A DNA stretch of 46,906 bases. It comes from Gymnopus androsaceus JB14. Its lineage: Eukaryota > Basidiomycota > Agaricomycetes > Agaricales > Omphalotaceae. The notes below the pieces were generated by a model. It ran no database searches, was not told the DNA's origin, and saw nothing but the letters and a program-made list of their open reading frames with translations. Each line of letters starts with the position of its first letter. Within the stretch, counting starts at the first letter, position 1. Shown in pieces: positions 23,201 to 33,815 of this stretch. The stretch covers positions 1-46,906 of the forward strand of contig ML769540.1 in NCBI GenBank assembly GCA_009733575.1, written 5' to 3'. A program made the position numbers and the translations under genes.

Positions 23201-24315
23201 CCGTCTCTGCATCCACAGGTAGATGACTATCGTCTTCGAAATTCGCTGCAGTAAAAGCCATGGCCGGCGCCTTCTCTTTGCCCTTTGCTCCATTATTATC
23301 ATATTCGTTCTTGATCGTTAGAGCTGTTTTCACCAGTGCCAAATTACTTGATCGACCAAAGAAAGTGTCGGAACTCTGTCCAAGCTCGAGGTTCTTCACG
23401 CTATCAGCGAGATCGACTTCGATGACGCCTGGGTCGGAGTCGGGCGTGTCAGTGGAATAAGATTCAGAGTAGAGAGATAAAGGATTGGTCGGGTTTGGAC
23501 CGAGGCTAACATGAGGATTGGAGCGTGGTTTGGCTGAAGGCGGCGGTGAAGAATAATGAGATTGAGAATCGGAAGGAGAGAGTGATGAGCTAGAGTGAGC
23601 GCTAGTGCTCGGACCAACGCCCTTTTCTTCTAGTGACCTTGCATACGCTGAAATCTCTTTGAGTGTGCGGAGGAGGAGAGTGAAGTCGTCTGTCGGGACT
23701 TGATATGAAGGTGTGTCTAGGATTGAGCATATCTGACTTTTGGCGAAGCTGAATTTGTCGCTCGATCCTAGACTGTTGGAGCTACTAGGGTGTGGTAAGG
23801 CTGCTGCTGCTGTTGTTGTTGTTGTTGTGACAGTGGCCGTCGTATTGACGAAAGTAGTCCGTTTCTGGAGAGAGATTAATATCTGAGCACAATGGTCTAC
23901 GAGAGGACGCACCTTCTTATTCGAGACATCGTGAATGCATTCAGCATTCTAGAGCAAGTCAGTTGGTATCAAAAGTTTGCAAGACAATAAGGCTTGTCTC
24001 ACGAAAGCTTTGCAGTTGGAACAGACGTTTCCTGGCATTTTTGCACTGTCACCTGCAAGTGTCCGAGCAATGAGTTGTGGACAGTGTTGACCAGGAGCGA
24101 TTACTCACATCGAACTAAGAAAAAATAGATCATAAATCATGGTTAGCTGTAAATCCGAGCTGAACACCGACTCTTTCGCTGCAAGGAGTGCTTGAGTAAA
24201 CGCAAAGAAGGCGTAACATTCAACATACTTTTTTACACAGATTGCATGCCCCCTGCATACGTCTCTTCTTGAACCCACCGGGTGGTTCGTCGTATAGTTT
24301 TTCTTGGTCTGACAT
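20235..24315 (-). CDS. Zn2Cys6 transcription factor with fungal_trans domain
   Basis: Sixteen exons splice in phase into 1056 codons. Early exons are 24229-24315, 24172-24178, 24109-24114, 24003-24052 and 23913-23948; late ones include 21571-21743, 20631-21523, 20439-20568 and 20235-20304. The binuclear zinc cluster is CNLCKKRKIRCDSAK then VCSNCKAFNAEC (C-x2-C-x6-C-x9-C-x2-C-x6-C), at about residues 24-52. A Thr/Ser-rich linker follows. The fungal_trans region has MPLLHQPTFQRGLD, WKYFNQINPMQEG, LWKRAFWALVCIDSY, YDLDLPLEVDDEYWEHP and LNVHWRR. The C-terminus ends WEDWGAYMANVDDVL. Proteins of this type bind CGG-like sites and control metabolic genes; the targets are unknown. Two micro-exons (7 and 6 nt) lie inside the cluster, and the intron at 21524-21570 is GC-AG. 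Confidence 0.93.
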
Positions 24316-25031
24316 TTTCGCGGAGGTGGGGGACTGTGAGCCCCGAGTATTTATGTATTGGTCGTGAACGCGTGAAGCCTAGAGGTTACAAGTATATTAT
24401 CAGTCTTCGTAGGAAAGAAATCAATGATTGTGGATCGGAAGAGATCCCTATCATTGTGGTTCGGGATATTAAAAGCTGCTGGGGCTATGCCTGCGAAGTA
24501 TAAAACTATGCACGTCACAACTCGTAAACCGCCGCGGTTTCCGCTGAGGCCGTTGCCCTCGTGTCCCCCTCTCCTTCCAAAATTACATTTTGCGACTGAA
24601 GAGGCAAGCATTTAGGAGACCATTTACAGAGATGAAAGGAATGGATTCCGAAGTTCGATGTCTCTAGCAAGTGTCTTCGTCGTTAGTGAACTCGGCGCAT
24701 TAATCACGACGAACAGGACCGCAGCCGTCCCTGTGGAGACTGAGGCTCTGTACTTAACTGGCGGAATGCCAGCTCGGGCCGACTTTCAGACTTCAGAGCC
24801 GACTCTCAACAGCTCTCAACATCAGCGTATATGTACTTAATTAATCACGTGCGCGGGCCTCTCCGACATACAGATGTAATAAACGGAGATGGCCATGAAA
24901 TTGAGAAGTCGGGAGGTGCGGCGCGTTCTGAAAGTACAGATTCACAGGATCAGTTGGTTTTTGATAGAATCTTCTTTCCTTCCGCGAATAAAGGCAGACA
25001 CCCTAGCTCCATCCATCTGTACTAACACTCA
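24316..25031. promoter_or_regulatory. divergent intergenic region, transcription factor / dehydrogenase
   Basis: About 716 bp lie between the start codons of the Zn2Cys6 factor (minus) and the CAD-type dehydrogenase (plus). Both promoters should lie here. No gene is seen. Whether the factor controls the neighbour is not known. Confidence 0.5.
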
Positions 25032-26543
25032 ATGGTCTACGAAGGCATAACATTTCGCGGATCCAGGACTGGGCAGATCCGCCAATCACGATTTTTCCGG
25101 GAGAGCCTGCAGCCTGATGAGGTTGTTATTAAAGTGACGCATAGGTCAGTCATGGTCTTCTGCGAAGTACTTATTATTCATAGAAGCTGAAATGGAAACA
25201 ACTGTAGTGGTCTTTGTGGTAAATAAAACGACCTTCATAGACTTACCTCTGACCAAAGGACTGACGATCCGCCCTGCAGGTACAGACCTACACTTTATGA
25301 TGGTTGACATGGTTCTCGGACACGAAGGTAGGATGATTCTAATACAAGAAATCTTCCCTGCTCACACTCACATCCGACCTATTACATAGGTGTGGGAATC
25401 GTACAGGAGGCCGGCGGGGGCTGCAAGACGCTCAAAGTCGGCGACCGAGTGGGCTGGGGATACACTTACGGGAGCTGCGGGAGATGCAGCGCATGTCTTA
25501 CTGCTCATGAAAGCTACTGCCCGACAGCCCTCAAGTACGGCGCCCATCATTTGGACCAGGGATCTTTTGGGAACTTGGCTATAAAATTAGAGCAGTGGGT
25601 TTTCAAGATTCCGGATGGGATAGAGTCGAGATATGCTGCTCCGCTTCTCTGTGCGTTATCTATCACATTGACTGTCTGCTCGTACGTGGAAACTGATGTG
25701 CTCTTGTTTTCCTCTCTCAAAGGTGGTGGCGCAACAGTGTGATTTTTTGCGGTATTCTTCGCAAGCTCAGACATAATACTGACAGTCAAACTCGTTAGCT
25801 TCTCACCTATGATTGAGTTCCTCAAGCCAACAGATCGTGTCGGTATCGTAGGAGTCGGCGGGCTAGGGCATCTTGCTATCCAATTTGCTGCGAAGATGGG
25901 GTGTGATGTGGTCGTTCTTTCCGGCACAGAAGCCAAGCATGAAGACGCGTTAATGTTGGGAGCTCGTGAATTCTAGTGAGCAATTAATATCAGTTAGATG
26001 TGAGCTTACTTGCTCATATCCCTCGCTCCCGTAGTACAACCGACGGTGTCACTGATTACACCACATTAAATCTCACCAAGCCTTTGGACAGTCTTATCAT
26101 TACTTCTGGCGCGCAGAGCCTTGATCTAGCAAACTACTATAAGCTTTTGAAGCCTGTGGCCACTGTGATTCCGTTGACAATCTCCTTTGAGAATCTCGTC
26201 GCTCCGTTTATTCCTACGATAGCAAATGGGATTAAAATCGTTGGGTAGGTGCTGATCTGTTGTGCGAAAGCTTGGGATCAACTCTGAATCTTTGCACAGG
26301 ACAACACCGTCGTCCATACTTATAATGTGCGTTACCGAAATTGACTGATGACTTGACTTTTTTGCCAGACTAATGATTTGTGCCGTTAGGATACAAACAC
26401 TCGAGTTTGCTGAGCGTAACAATATTCGGGCTATCATTCAGGAATTTCCGATGACTGAAGCTGGAATAGCGGAGGCGATTCACAAACTTAAAAACGGAGA
26501 CATCCGATACAGAGCGGTTCTTTCATGGCAGGAGTCGGAGTAA
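25032..26543 (+). CDS. zinc-dependent cinnamyl-alcohol-dehydrogenase-type enzyme
   Basis: Nine exons (25032-25144, 25208-25218, 25280-25327, 25390-25650, 25723-25738, 25799-25975, 26035-26244, 26300-26326, 26390-26543) give 338 codons with exact phases. The catalytic zinc motif SGLCGTDLH is assembled across an 11-nt micro-exon, with LGHE next. The structural zinc loop is CGRCSACLTAHESYC. The Rossmann glycines are in GIVGVGGLGHLAIQFAAK. The family reduces aldehydes with NADPH. Without the micro-exon the catalytic cysteine is lost and the frame breaks, so the gene could be taken for a pseudogene. Its closest relative in the window is the inverted copy at 35494-36711, which has no intron at the second site. 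Confidence 0.92.
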
Positions 26544-26920
26544 AGAAAAGTTCGGCTACAAGTTTTGATATGATACAGAGAAAAGACAATACACTGATCC
26601 AACTTCGCCCGTGGGCGATGGTTGCGCGAGATGGTGTCATGCTTGAGTATTTTTGTGTTGAAGAGTGGTATTTCGCTAGGTTATTCCACCCGCAGTCCAG
26701 ATTATTTATTTCATTCGTCCTGTATTCGTAGGCGTGAATATCTTTTGAGCTTGCTCATACTTTACTGGATGACGGACGCGGAATTCGACGCGGACCAGGA
26801 AAGTTACTTGTTAGAACTTGAAAATTCGGAATGCCGACGGCACAATTGTGCGGATGTAATCCGATGTTATACTTAGCCGATGAATGATGCCTAGATTGCT
26901 AAGCTCTATCTCTTACCACC

Positions 26921-28464
26921 ATGGCCACGGAGGAGCATTTCAAGACCTCTTCCTCAGAAACAGAGCCTCTCCTTGCAAACTCAGAAACCCATTCCCCAGA
27001 AACACCAAACTATTCAGGCCAAGAAACACCTATCATTGGCGTCGATGTCGAGACTCAACCAGAAGCTCTTCCTGCTAGGAAACGCAGCATTTGGGAGGTA
27101 GCATTCTATGTCATCTGCGTACTAGCAGGCGCAGTGCTGCTGGCAATGCTTGTCAAAGGCTTCATTGAAGCAGATGATGTTGATGTATGTGTCATCTGTG
27201 GCACAGATTTTGATATTTCGTGGAATTGAATTCCTCTAGTTCGATGTTGGGAAGGCTTTCAAGTCAGCTCTGGGAGGAGGGCTTGCTGGTGCAGCGGGTG
27301 CGTTTCTATTAGGTGATCTCCTGCCTTGCAGAATCTCATACTATCCTCACTACTAGCCATGGTTCTTCAAGTTTTGCTGCTAATGGTACATACATATGCC
27401 TTTCTCCATGATAACTGCTTTATGGAAGCATCAAACCCGTAGCCATTGCGAACAATTATGAACTATCAATATCGATACGGGACTACAACGACACAAGCTT
27501 CCAAGACGCTCTACCAAGAAGGTGGTTATAGACGGTACTATCAAGGTCTTCTAGCTGCTCTTGTACAGGGCCCGGTCTCTCGTTTTGGCGATACTGCAGC
27601 GAATGTAGGCATATTGGTGCTCCTAGAGTCCAACTCGTATATGAAGACCCTGCCTACGCTGGTCAAGACAATCTTCGCATCAGTGGCAGCGGCATTGTTC
27701 AGGATGATCCTGACCCCGATTGATACAATAAAGACTACATTGCAGACGCAAGGGAAACCTGGCTGGGAGATTCTGAAGAGGAGGGTATGTTTTTAGTCGT
27801 GGGAACAACTTCGGGTTTATCTCATTTGAACGTAGATTAAACTATATGGCATTGGCACTATGTGGTATGGTGCATTGGCAACTGCTGCAGCGACATTTGT
27901 GGGACATTACCCTGTGAGTTCCATTTCACTTGCGCGGGCCTTCCTTGAACCCAGTTCTTGTTCGTTGGTTCGATTCCCGTCGCTTTCTTGTCCAAAGTTC
28001 TCCGCTTAGTTACCAAACCATTTTCTTCTCTTCCCTTTCTCCATCCTCAGTTTGAGTTATTTTCCTTGCTTCCCCACAACACTATCTTTCATCTCCACTA
28101 CTAACCTTGCTCCCTCCTCCTCCTCGCACCCTTCTTTCCTTAACCAGTGGTTCGGAACGTACAACTTCCTTCAAGACAAAATTGACGAGCCCGACAATTT
28201 TGCTCTGAAATTACTCCGCCAAGCCTTCATCGGCTTCGTCGCTTCCGTCATTTCCGACACAGTCTCAAATTCTCTCCGCGTTTTGAAGACGTATCGTCAA
28301 GTGAATGAGACTCGTATTGGATACGTGAACGCAGCGAAAGCTGTTATTCGACAGGATGGTCTCAGAGGCTTATTTGGACGTGGGCTGAAGACTGCGCTAT
28401 TCTTGCTAATGGGTTGCAAGGGTTGCTATTTTCAATTTTGTGGAAATTGTTCTTGGACTTGTGA
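26921..28464 (+). CDS. mitochondrial carrier family (SLC25-like) protein
   Basis: Six exons (26921-27184, 27240-27297, 27357-27385, 27443-27784, 27836-27913, 28148-28464), with a good start context (accaccatgg). A polar N-terminus precedes a hydrophobic segment (FYVICVLAGAVLLAMLV) that is not typical of carriers. Carrier-like repeats follow with GGGLAGAAAMVLQVLL and PLRTIM, the canonical P-x-D-x-x-K as TPIDTIKTTLQ, and a third weak repeat with SDTVSNSLRVLKTYRQ. The family moves metabolites across the inner mitochondrial membrane; the substrate is not predictable here. The frame shifts near 28392-28400. The conserved-looking end RILANGLQG-type continues in another frame (ILANGLQGLLFSILWKLF) to 28464, while the unshifted frame ends at 28471. 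The long intron 27914-28147 is unusual for the window. Confidence 0.75.
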
Positions 28465-28471
28465 GTCTTAG

Positions 28472-28936
28472 TCTAACTTGCAACTTGCAGCGTTTCCGAA
28501 TCGTGATTGAACACGGTGATCTAGGTGGAATGATAAAACAAAGTAACGAAAGCTTCAGGGTATGAGATGGAACGGGAATCATAAACTAGGAAAATTCTGT
28601 ATTGCGCTTTTAGATCTCAAAGTGATATGTTGGGTGCTAGATCATGACATGGAAGCCATGCGAATATGCATCGAAGTTCAAGAATTGTGTATACAAGAAG
28701 GCTATAGAATCAAGTTGTGACTTCGAACAAAGCGTCATCGCCTACTAAGTACAGTTTTTATTTAAGGAGAGGCGTCAGTCGGACTGTAAGCGACACTCTT
28801 AGCTATGACAAGCTCTCATCTGACGAAACATTCCATTAATGGAATTTCACGAACGAGTATTCTCGTAGTTACTGGCGCTTACATTTCGATAGGGGTCAGG
28901 ACTCACTCAACCTGAAACCATTATGAATTAAAGAAA
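28472..28936. other. intergenic, no gene recognised
   Basis: 3' flank of the carrier gene and 5' flank of the HNH gene. No ORF or RNA gene of note. Confidence 0.6.
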
Positions 28937-30251
28937 ATGGCAGTGGAACTACCTCCTAATCCATATGACCACTCGCTCCATCCCGAAATCTATGCAGCCT
29001 ACAATCATTGCCTCGAGCTAGAGTGTCGTGATCTCTGGGCTGTCTACGAAGAGGAAGCGGACGACTTTCTAATTCAGCCGCTGACGGAGCTATCGCCGAA
29101 AGTAGTTGCTCGATGTCTAGGACAAACCTTACTAAACGCGCCTTCGGATAAAGCGCGAAATTTCTTCGCTAACGACATCAATTCTTGTGACTCGCTTGGA
29201 AAGTTAGCGTCTTTGGCACATTTAGTTCTTGAGGGGATGATTTGCCTATGTGCGTCACCAAGTTTTGCTCTGCTGCTTTCATAAAGCTGATACACCGCCC
29301 AGTTTACAAGCCAAAAGGCCTTGTCCCAGCGGAGCCACAGCAGTGTTTATACCGTCGGTCGTTCACTGCTCAAGCTATTGCCCAGGCTAATAACGAACCT
29401 CTCGTTGAACGCAATGCGAACATTTTGGTAAGATCTTTCATCCTATGAGCGAGCAATCTCCTTACGGTTGATATTACTTGTCCAGGTCCGAGTAAGGGAC
29501 AACCATCGTTGCATCATCTCCAACCACGTCGATACTTGCGCGGCTCTCGACGGCATAACATCTTGGGCTGTAAATGAACACACTTCGGATACAGAGGTGG
29601 CGCATATTCTCAGCCCGTCCCTGATCAAGAACATTATCAAAAACATTGGAGATCCAGAGGAGGGAGTAATTGAGGACAGAGCAAAGATCAAAGTATGTTT
29701 CTCTTATGCTCTCGATTGTTGACTTATTATCATTTCAGCGACGAGAGTGGGCGTCCGCCATCGTTACAATTATTGAGCATTACGCTGACATCTCAATCGC
29801 TCAAGAACTGAGTGGGGCCCAAGTCCACCGTGCTGAAAACAGTTTCACCTTATCTGTTGCTCTGCATGGACTCTTTAACTCATTTTATGTGGCACTGTCC
29901 CCTGTTCCCGATCCCGACTCACCGGTAAGAGGCTCAGTTTTCTAACATTATCCCTGTGTAACACCTTCCTCATCAGTGTACCTACCAAATTCATACATAT
30001 CCTCCTGAAAGACATCAATCGTTCATGGTTCCAACTCAATCGTTCTTACAGACCACACTGATGGTCGAGTTCCAATGCCGAATCCACGTTACTTCGAGCT
30101 GCACAATATCTGTGCCAAAGTTATGCATCTCTCGGGGGCTGCAGAAGTGGTTGGAAAGCTGCTGTGGGACTTGAAGGAGATTGACGTTCTTGCAGAAGAT
30201 GGATCCAACGCGGCCCAGCTGTCATCTGCACTTCCGATGGCCATTGGTTAG
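28937..30251 (+). CDS. HNH_2-type nuclease-domain protein of agaricomycete type
   Basis: The first exon runs from ATG 28937 (MAVELPPNPYDHSLHPEIYA). Later exons carry GLVPAEPQQCLYRRSFTA, RVRDNHRCIISNHVD and TEVAHILSPSLI, then WASAIVTIIEHYADI and the C-terminal ICAKVMHLSGAAEVVG. The R-D-x-x-R-C ... (D/E)-x-A-H-I arrangement is that of HNH_2 domains, a large family in mushrooms with no settled role. At about 29927-30020 the frame changes. Either the intron starting gtaagagg ends at cctgaaag, which restores frame but drops a strand-like TYQIHTYPPE stretch, or there is a 1-nt frameshift. The direct repeat tcaatcgttc sits at this spot. Its 3' end adjoins the DUF6533 array. Confidence 0.65.
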
Positions 30252-30261
30252 AGGAATAGGC

Positions 30262-30950
30262 TGTGACTTCATCACCGTCGTGTAGCCGTCTACAGCTTCG
30301 AATCCTTTTGAAGGAGAGACATTCCGATGATAAACGGTACTCCTCTCAAATTTCTTCTGTTGTTGAACAAGACATTCCATCAATCCGTCAAGAAAACCAT
30401 AGATGTAGATACTTTTCGGAATTCAAGCAAGACTCGCAATATGATTGTCTCGGTCAAGTATCAAGTACATAGAATCAAGATACCTTCTACACACTCAACA
30501 GAGTGCTATAGTATTCTTCAGGTCCGTCAAAAGCTGAGTGGCTAATGCCAGCACCCAGTTCCCACTTCAATATTTCTTACGTCTCAACTGCCGCTCTGCT
30601 CGTTTACGACTATGTATTGCTTGGCCTAGAATGTAAATTTGTGCGGTGTAAACCGAGCAGTTGGCCCAATGGCCTGTATCTTATACAAAGATACTTGCCG
30701 TTTCTTGATACGATGCTATTGCTCACAAGTAAGAGCTCTAGTTGTAACCAAAGGCCAGACTGATGAAACCGCTATGGCACGAGTCAAAAATGCTGGTACA
30801 ACGTGCGCCATCACTGTCTGCGTGTAATTTTATTTGATGGTGTACCAAGAACTTTGACCAGGGCTGCATATCGGAGTAGCATTAGCTGAAGGTAGCTATC
30901 GTTTCACTCGCTGGTTAAACTTCAACTTCTTAACTCGATAATTACGCGGT
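30262..30950 (+). pseudogene. DUF6533 membrane protein, truncated copy 1 of a tandem array
   Basis: The upstream flank and the second exon match copy 2 closely (LLVYDYVLLGLECKF, NGLYLIQRYLPFLDTMLLL). The first exon is badly altered and has no usable start in frame. Homology stops after about 30935, before the exons for the later transmembrane helices. It therefore looks like a truncated duplicate. The repeat unit spacing to copy 2 is about 780 bp. Confidence 0.8.
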
Positions 30951-31207
30951 CGTACTCAAGTGATAACTTCGGTGCTAGGACCGGATCGTGACGTGTAACT
31001 CGAGTGTGCGACTAGAGAAGACTAGGGGTTGCGATATGCGGCGAGACTTCATCACCGCTGTATAGCCACGGTCTACAGCCTCGAATCCTTTAAACGAGGC
31101 CATATCAGTCGGATGACTCGGATAACACTCCTCTTAACTCTGACAATATCTCTCATCTTCTATCGTTGAACGACTCAGAGACATCCCATTAATCCGCCAA
31201 CAGAACT

Positions 31208-32801
31208 ATGGCCATGATATATGCAGACACTTCTCAGAACTCAAGCGGGGAGTTAACTGCAAAAACGCCATATTACGAAAACCTTGTCTCGGTGGGTCAA
31301 GAACATAGAATCAGCATACCTTCAACAGGCTCCCACTCAACTATTGCTACATATAGTATTTTCTAGGTCCGTAAAATATTTTGTGGTCAATACCAGCACC
31401 AACTTCAGTATTTCTTCAGTCTCAACTGCCGCTCTGCTCATCTACGACTATTGCTTGACATTGGATCTAGAATACAAATTTGTGTGGTCTAAACCGCGCA
31501 GTTGGTCCAATGGCTTGTATCTCATACAAAGATACTTGCCGTTGCTTGATACGATGCTATTGCTCACAAGTAAGAGCTTAAGCTGTAACCAAAGGCAAGG
31601 CTGACAACACCTTTGACTAGCTACCTTTGTATCTGGCACGAGCAAAAAATACTGCTACAATGTGCTCTACGCCACCCTCTGTGTGTAATTTTATTCGAAG
31701 GTGCTGACCAATACTAAGAACTTTGTCCAGGGCTACATATCGGAGGCGTAGCATTATCAGAAGGTAGCTATCATTTCGCTCGCTGGTTAAACTTCAACTT
31801 CATAATAACGCAGTGGTACTATCCATGCGAGTTTGGGCCATATCCAGAGGTCGTTTTCGGTATCTTGCCTATATCTTATTCGCCTGTTTTGTGACTGCTT
31901 TGGTGTCGATATCAACTGTAGCAGTCATACTCTACAACAGAGAACACTGTACGCCAGACATCCAAATTTCCATGTTCTTTGACACCCGTCTACACAGATG
32001 CTCCACATCCACTCCCGGAACCACTTCGAGGTTGCTGGCACACAGACAGCCCCATCGGATTTGCGTTAATTTTTGGAATACTTCTGTTGTATGAATGTGG
32101 TGCGTGTGCAGAAGTAGCTTTTACAATGCTTCAAAATTTTAACCCTGTATGATGAAGGCTGCTTCGCGCTCATCATCCATCCCGCGATTTACCAATGTGA
32201 GTAATGGTTCGTTTCGAATATGCCTTGTTTCTCACTATATAGACCTACAAGACAAGGATAGACAACTCTCCAATTTTTATAATCCTGTGTATCGGGACGG
32301 TGAGTAGCGACCCATACGAATCTAACCTGGTACAATTTGATTCTTGTACTAGGTATATTTCAGTATATCCTTAATATCGGTAAGCGTTCAATCTTGCTCC
32401 AATCGATGTCCTTCTCTTTGATCCACTGCCTGTACAAGCAATGACCGTGATCAACATTGCCATGGTCTGCGGTATTTCTGTGAGACTCATAACATTCTAT
32501 GCCAAAAGATTCCCTCTAATGAACCCTCACGTCCAGGTTGATCTTGCCTACGTCTGCATGCCGTAGGAGTACTCATTCATAAGCTACAGATCATTCCAGC
32601 TGATATAAATCCTTTCATAGGTTGATGCGTGTCTTTCATTCCATTACAACTAGTCGAATCGTTCTTCACATCCGCGAAGCGATAAACATATCAGTGACCT
32701 ATTCTGTTGGAGGATCCCCTGATTTTGATACCTCTAGCCAATCTGACACTACCAGGAGTATTGCTTTCGGGGCAGCTCATTCAACGGAAACAGAAATATA
32801 A
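31208..32801 (+). CDS. DUF6533-domain multi-pass membrane protein, array copy 2
   Basis: The start is ATG 31208 or 31214. Exon 1 ends YYENLVS before gtgggt. The DUF6533 core follows: STAALLIYDYCLTLDLEYKF, then GLYLIQRYLPLLDTMLLLT. Next come SGTSKKYCYNVLYATL, LHIGGVALSEVVLSMRVWAI, a hydrophobic FRYLAYILFACFVTALVSI, VYRDGIFQYILNI, AMTVINIAMVCGIS and a cytoplasmic-type tail HSITTSRIVLHIREAI ending STETEI. The layout (about seven hydrophobic segments, then a Ser/Asp-rich tail) is typical of these agaricomycete proteins, whose function is unknown. Exon borders agree with copy 3. A few small exons are not certain. Confidence 0.8.
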
Positions 32802-33815
32802 CTAAGTGTATGCGCTTTAACTTTGTCAATCCTAGCTTTCATTGTCAATTCATGCGATATTCTTGCAAGCGCCGATGTGTTCTCCCTTTCATGGAAACTG
32901 AACACATCGATCATGGACGCGCCGGTCATTTGGAATCTGTCAATATTCGACTGGATTCGACTCAGTCGGAAGGGAGTAGATTACGCGGCTGTAGAGGTAT
33001 TCAGAGCTCTAACATCTGTCAACAAGCTGTCAAACTCCTCGCAATGTACCAGAAACCGTGGGGGACTTCCTCCTCATATGCCACCGCTATACATCTCTAT
33101 GCCGCGTTCTTCGCCCCACTACTAAACTACACAACCTATAACTCCGGCATTTGCTCTCCTCGGGCTCAAAGAACACCCACCACGTTCTCCGATATGCCAG
33201 GCTAGCGAGGGGAGAGTTAGTTGCACAGACTATCTCCCACCCCCGACTGGGAGGGAGGTGCTCATCATGCATTATGTTTACGTACTGACTCGTTGACCCG
33301 TTACAGCGACTTTCAACTCACTCTCTTTTAACCTCACCCGGCGTTCCTCTACACCTATCTATCTATCCTCTGGAGTTCTCTAAGATGGGGATGCGCTGCA
33401 ACAAAAATTATCACTTAAATCAACCTCCCCATCCTGCATGTCATTCTGGAACTCCCGTACAAAGATCTCCCATCTTTAAATCATGAACTCGGCTTGGCAT
33501 CAACAAAACCTGGGTATCAACCCGAGAAAACTAATACATTTGGAGCCTTGAGCAATAAAGGGTACTCAATCGGAGAAACTACAGGATTGGGTTGGCAATG
33601 CACTTAGTATTCGATTATGTGTCCACAGCCTCAAAGCTGGAAAACGCGTAAAGGATGCAGCGTGCACCATGATACGTAAGATGAACAGGCCCTTGGCCGT
33701 CACCGTCTCGCGATTCCTTTTAACTCTGACGAGATTTCCCAAACCCTCTTAGTGCATGCTATCCTTCTATCCTCGACGCTTAAACGAAACATCACAGTAA
33801 TCTGTCTAGAAACCG
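32802..33815. other. spacer between array copies 2 and 3, no gene recognised
   Basis: A plus-strand open stretch near 32823-33125 (MDAPVIWNLSIFDWIRLSRK) could be a gene remnant, but it has no supported splice partners or family. A small tatc repeat lies near 33357. The part before 33815 shows weak similarity to the upstream flanks of copies 1 and 2. Confidence 0.4.

Noticed and set aside
25270..25290. Apparent loss of the catalytic cysteine and a frame break in the first CAD-type dehydrogenase
   Set aside because: An 11-nt micro-exon at 25208-25218 restores both motif and frame, and the whole gene then closes exactly.
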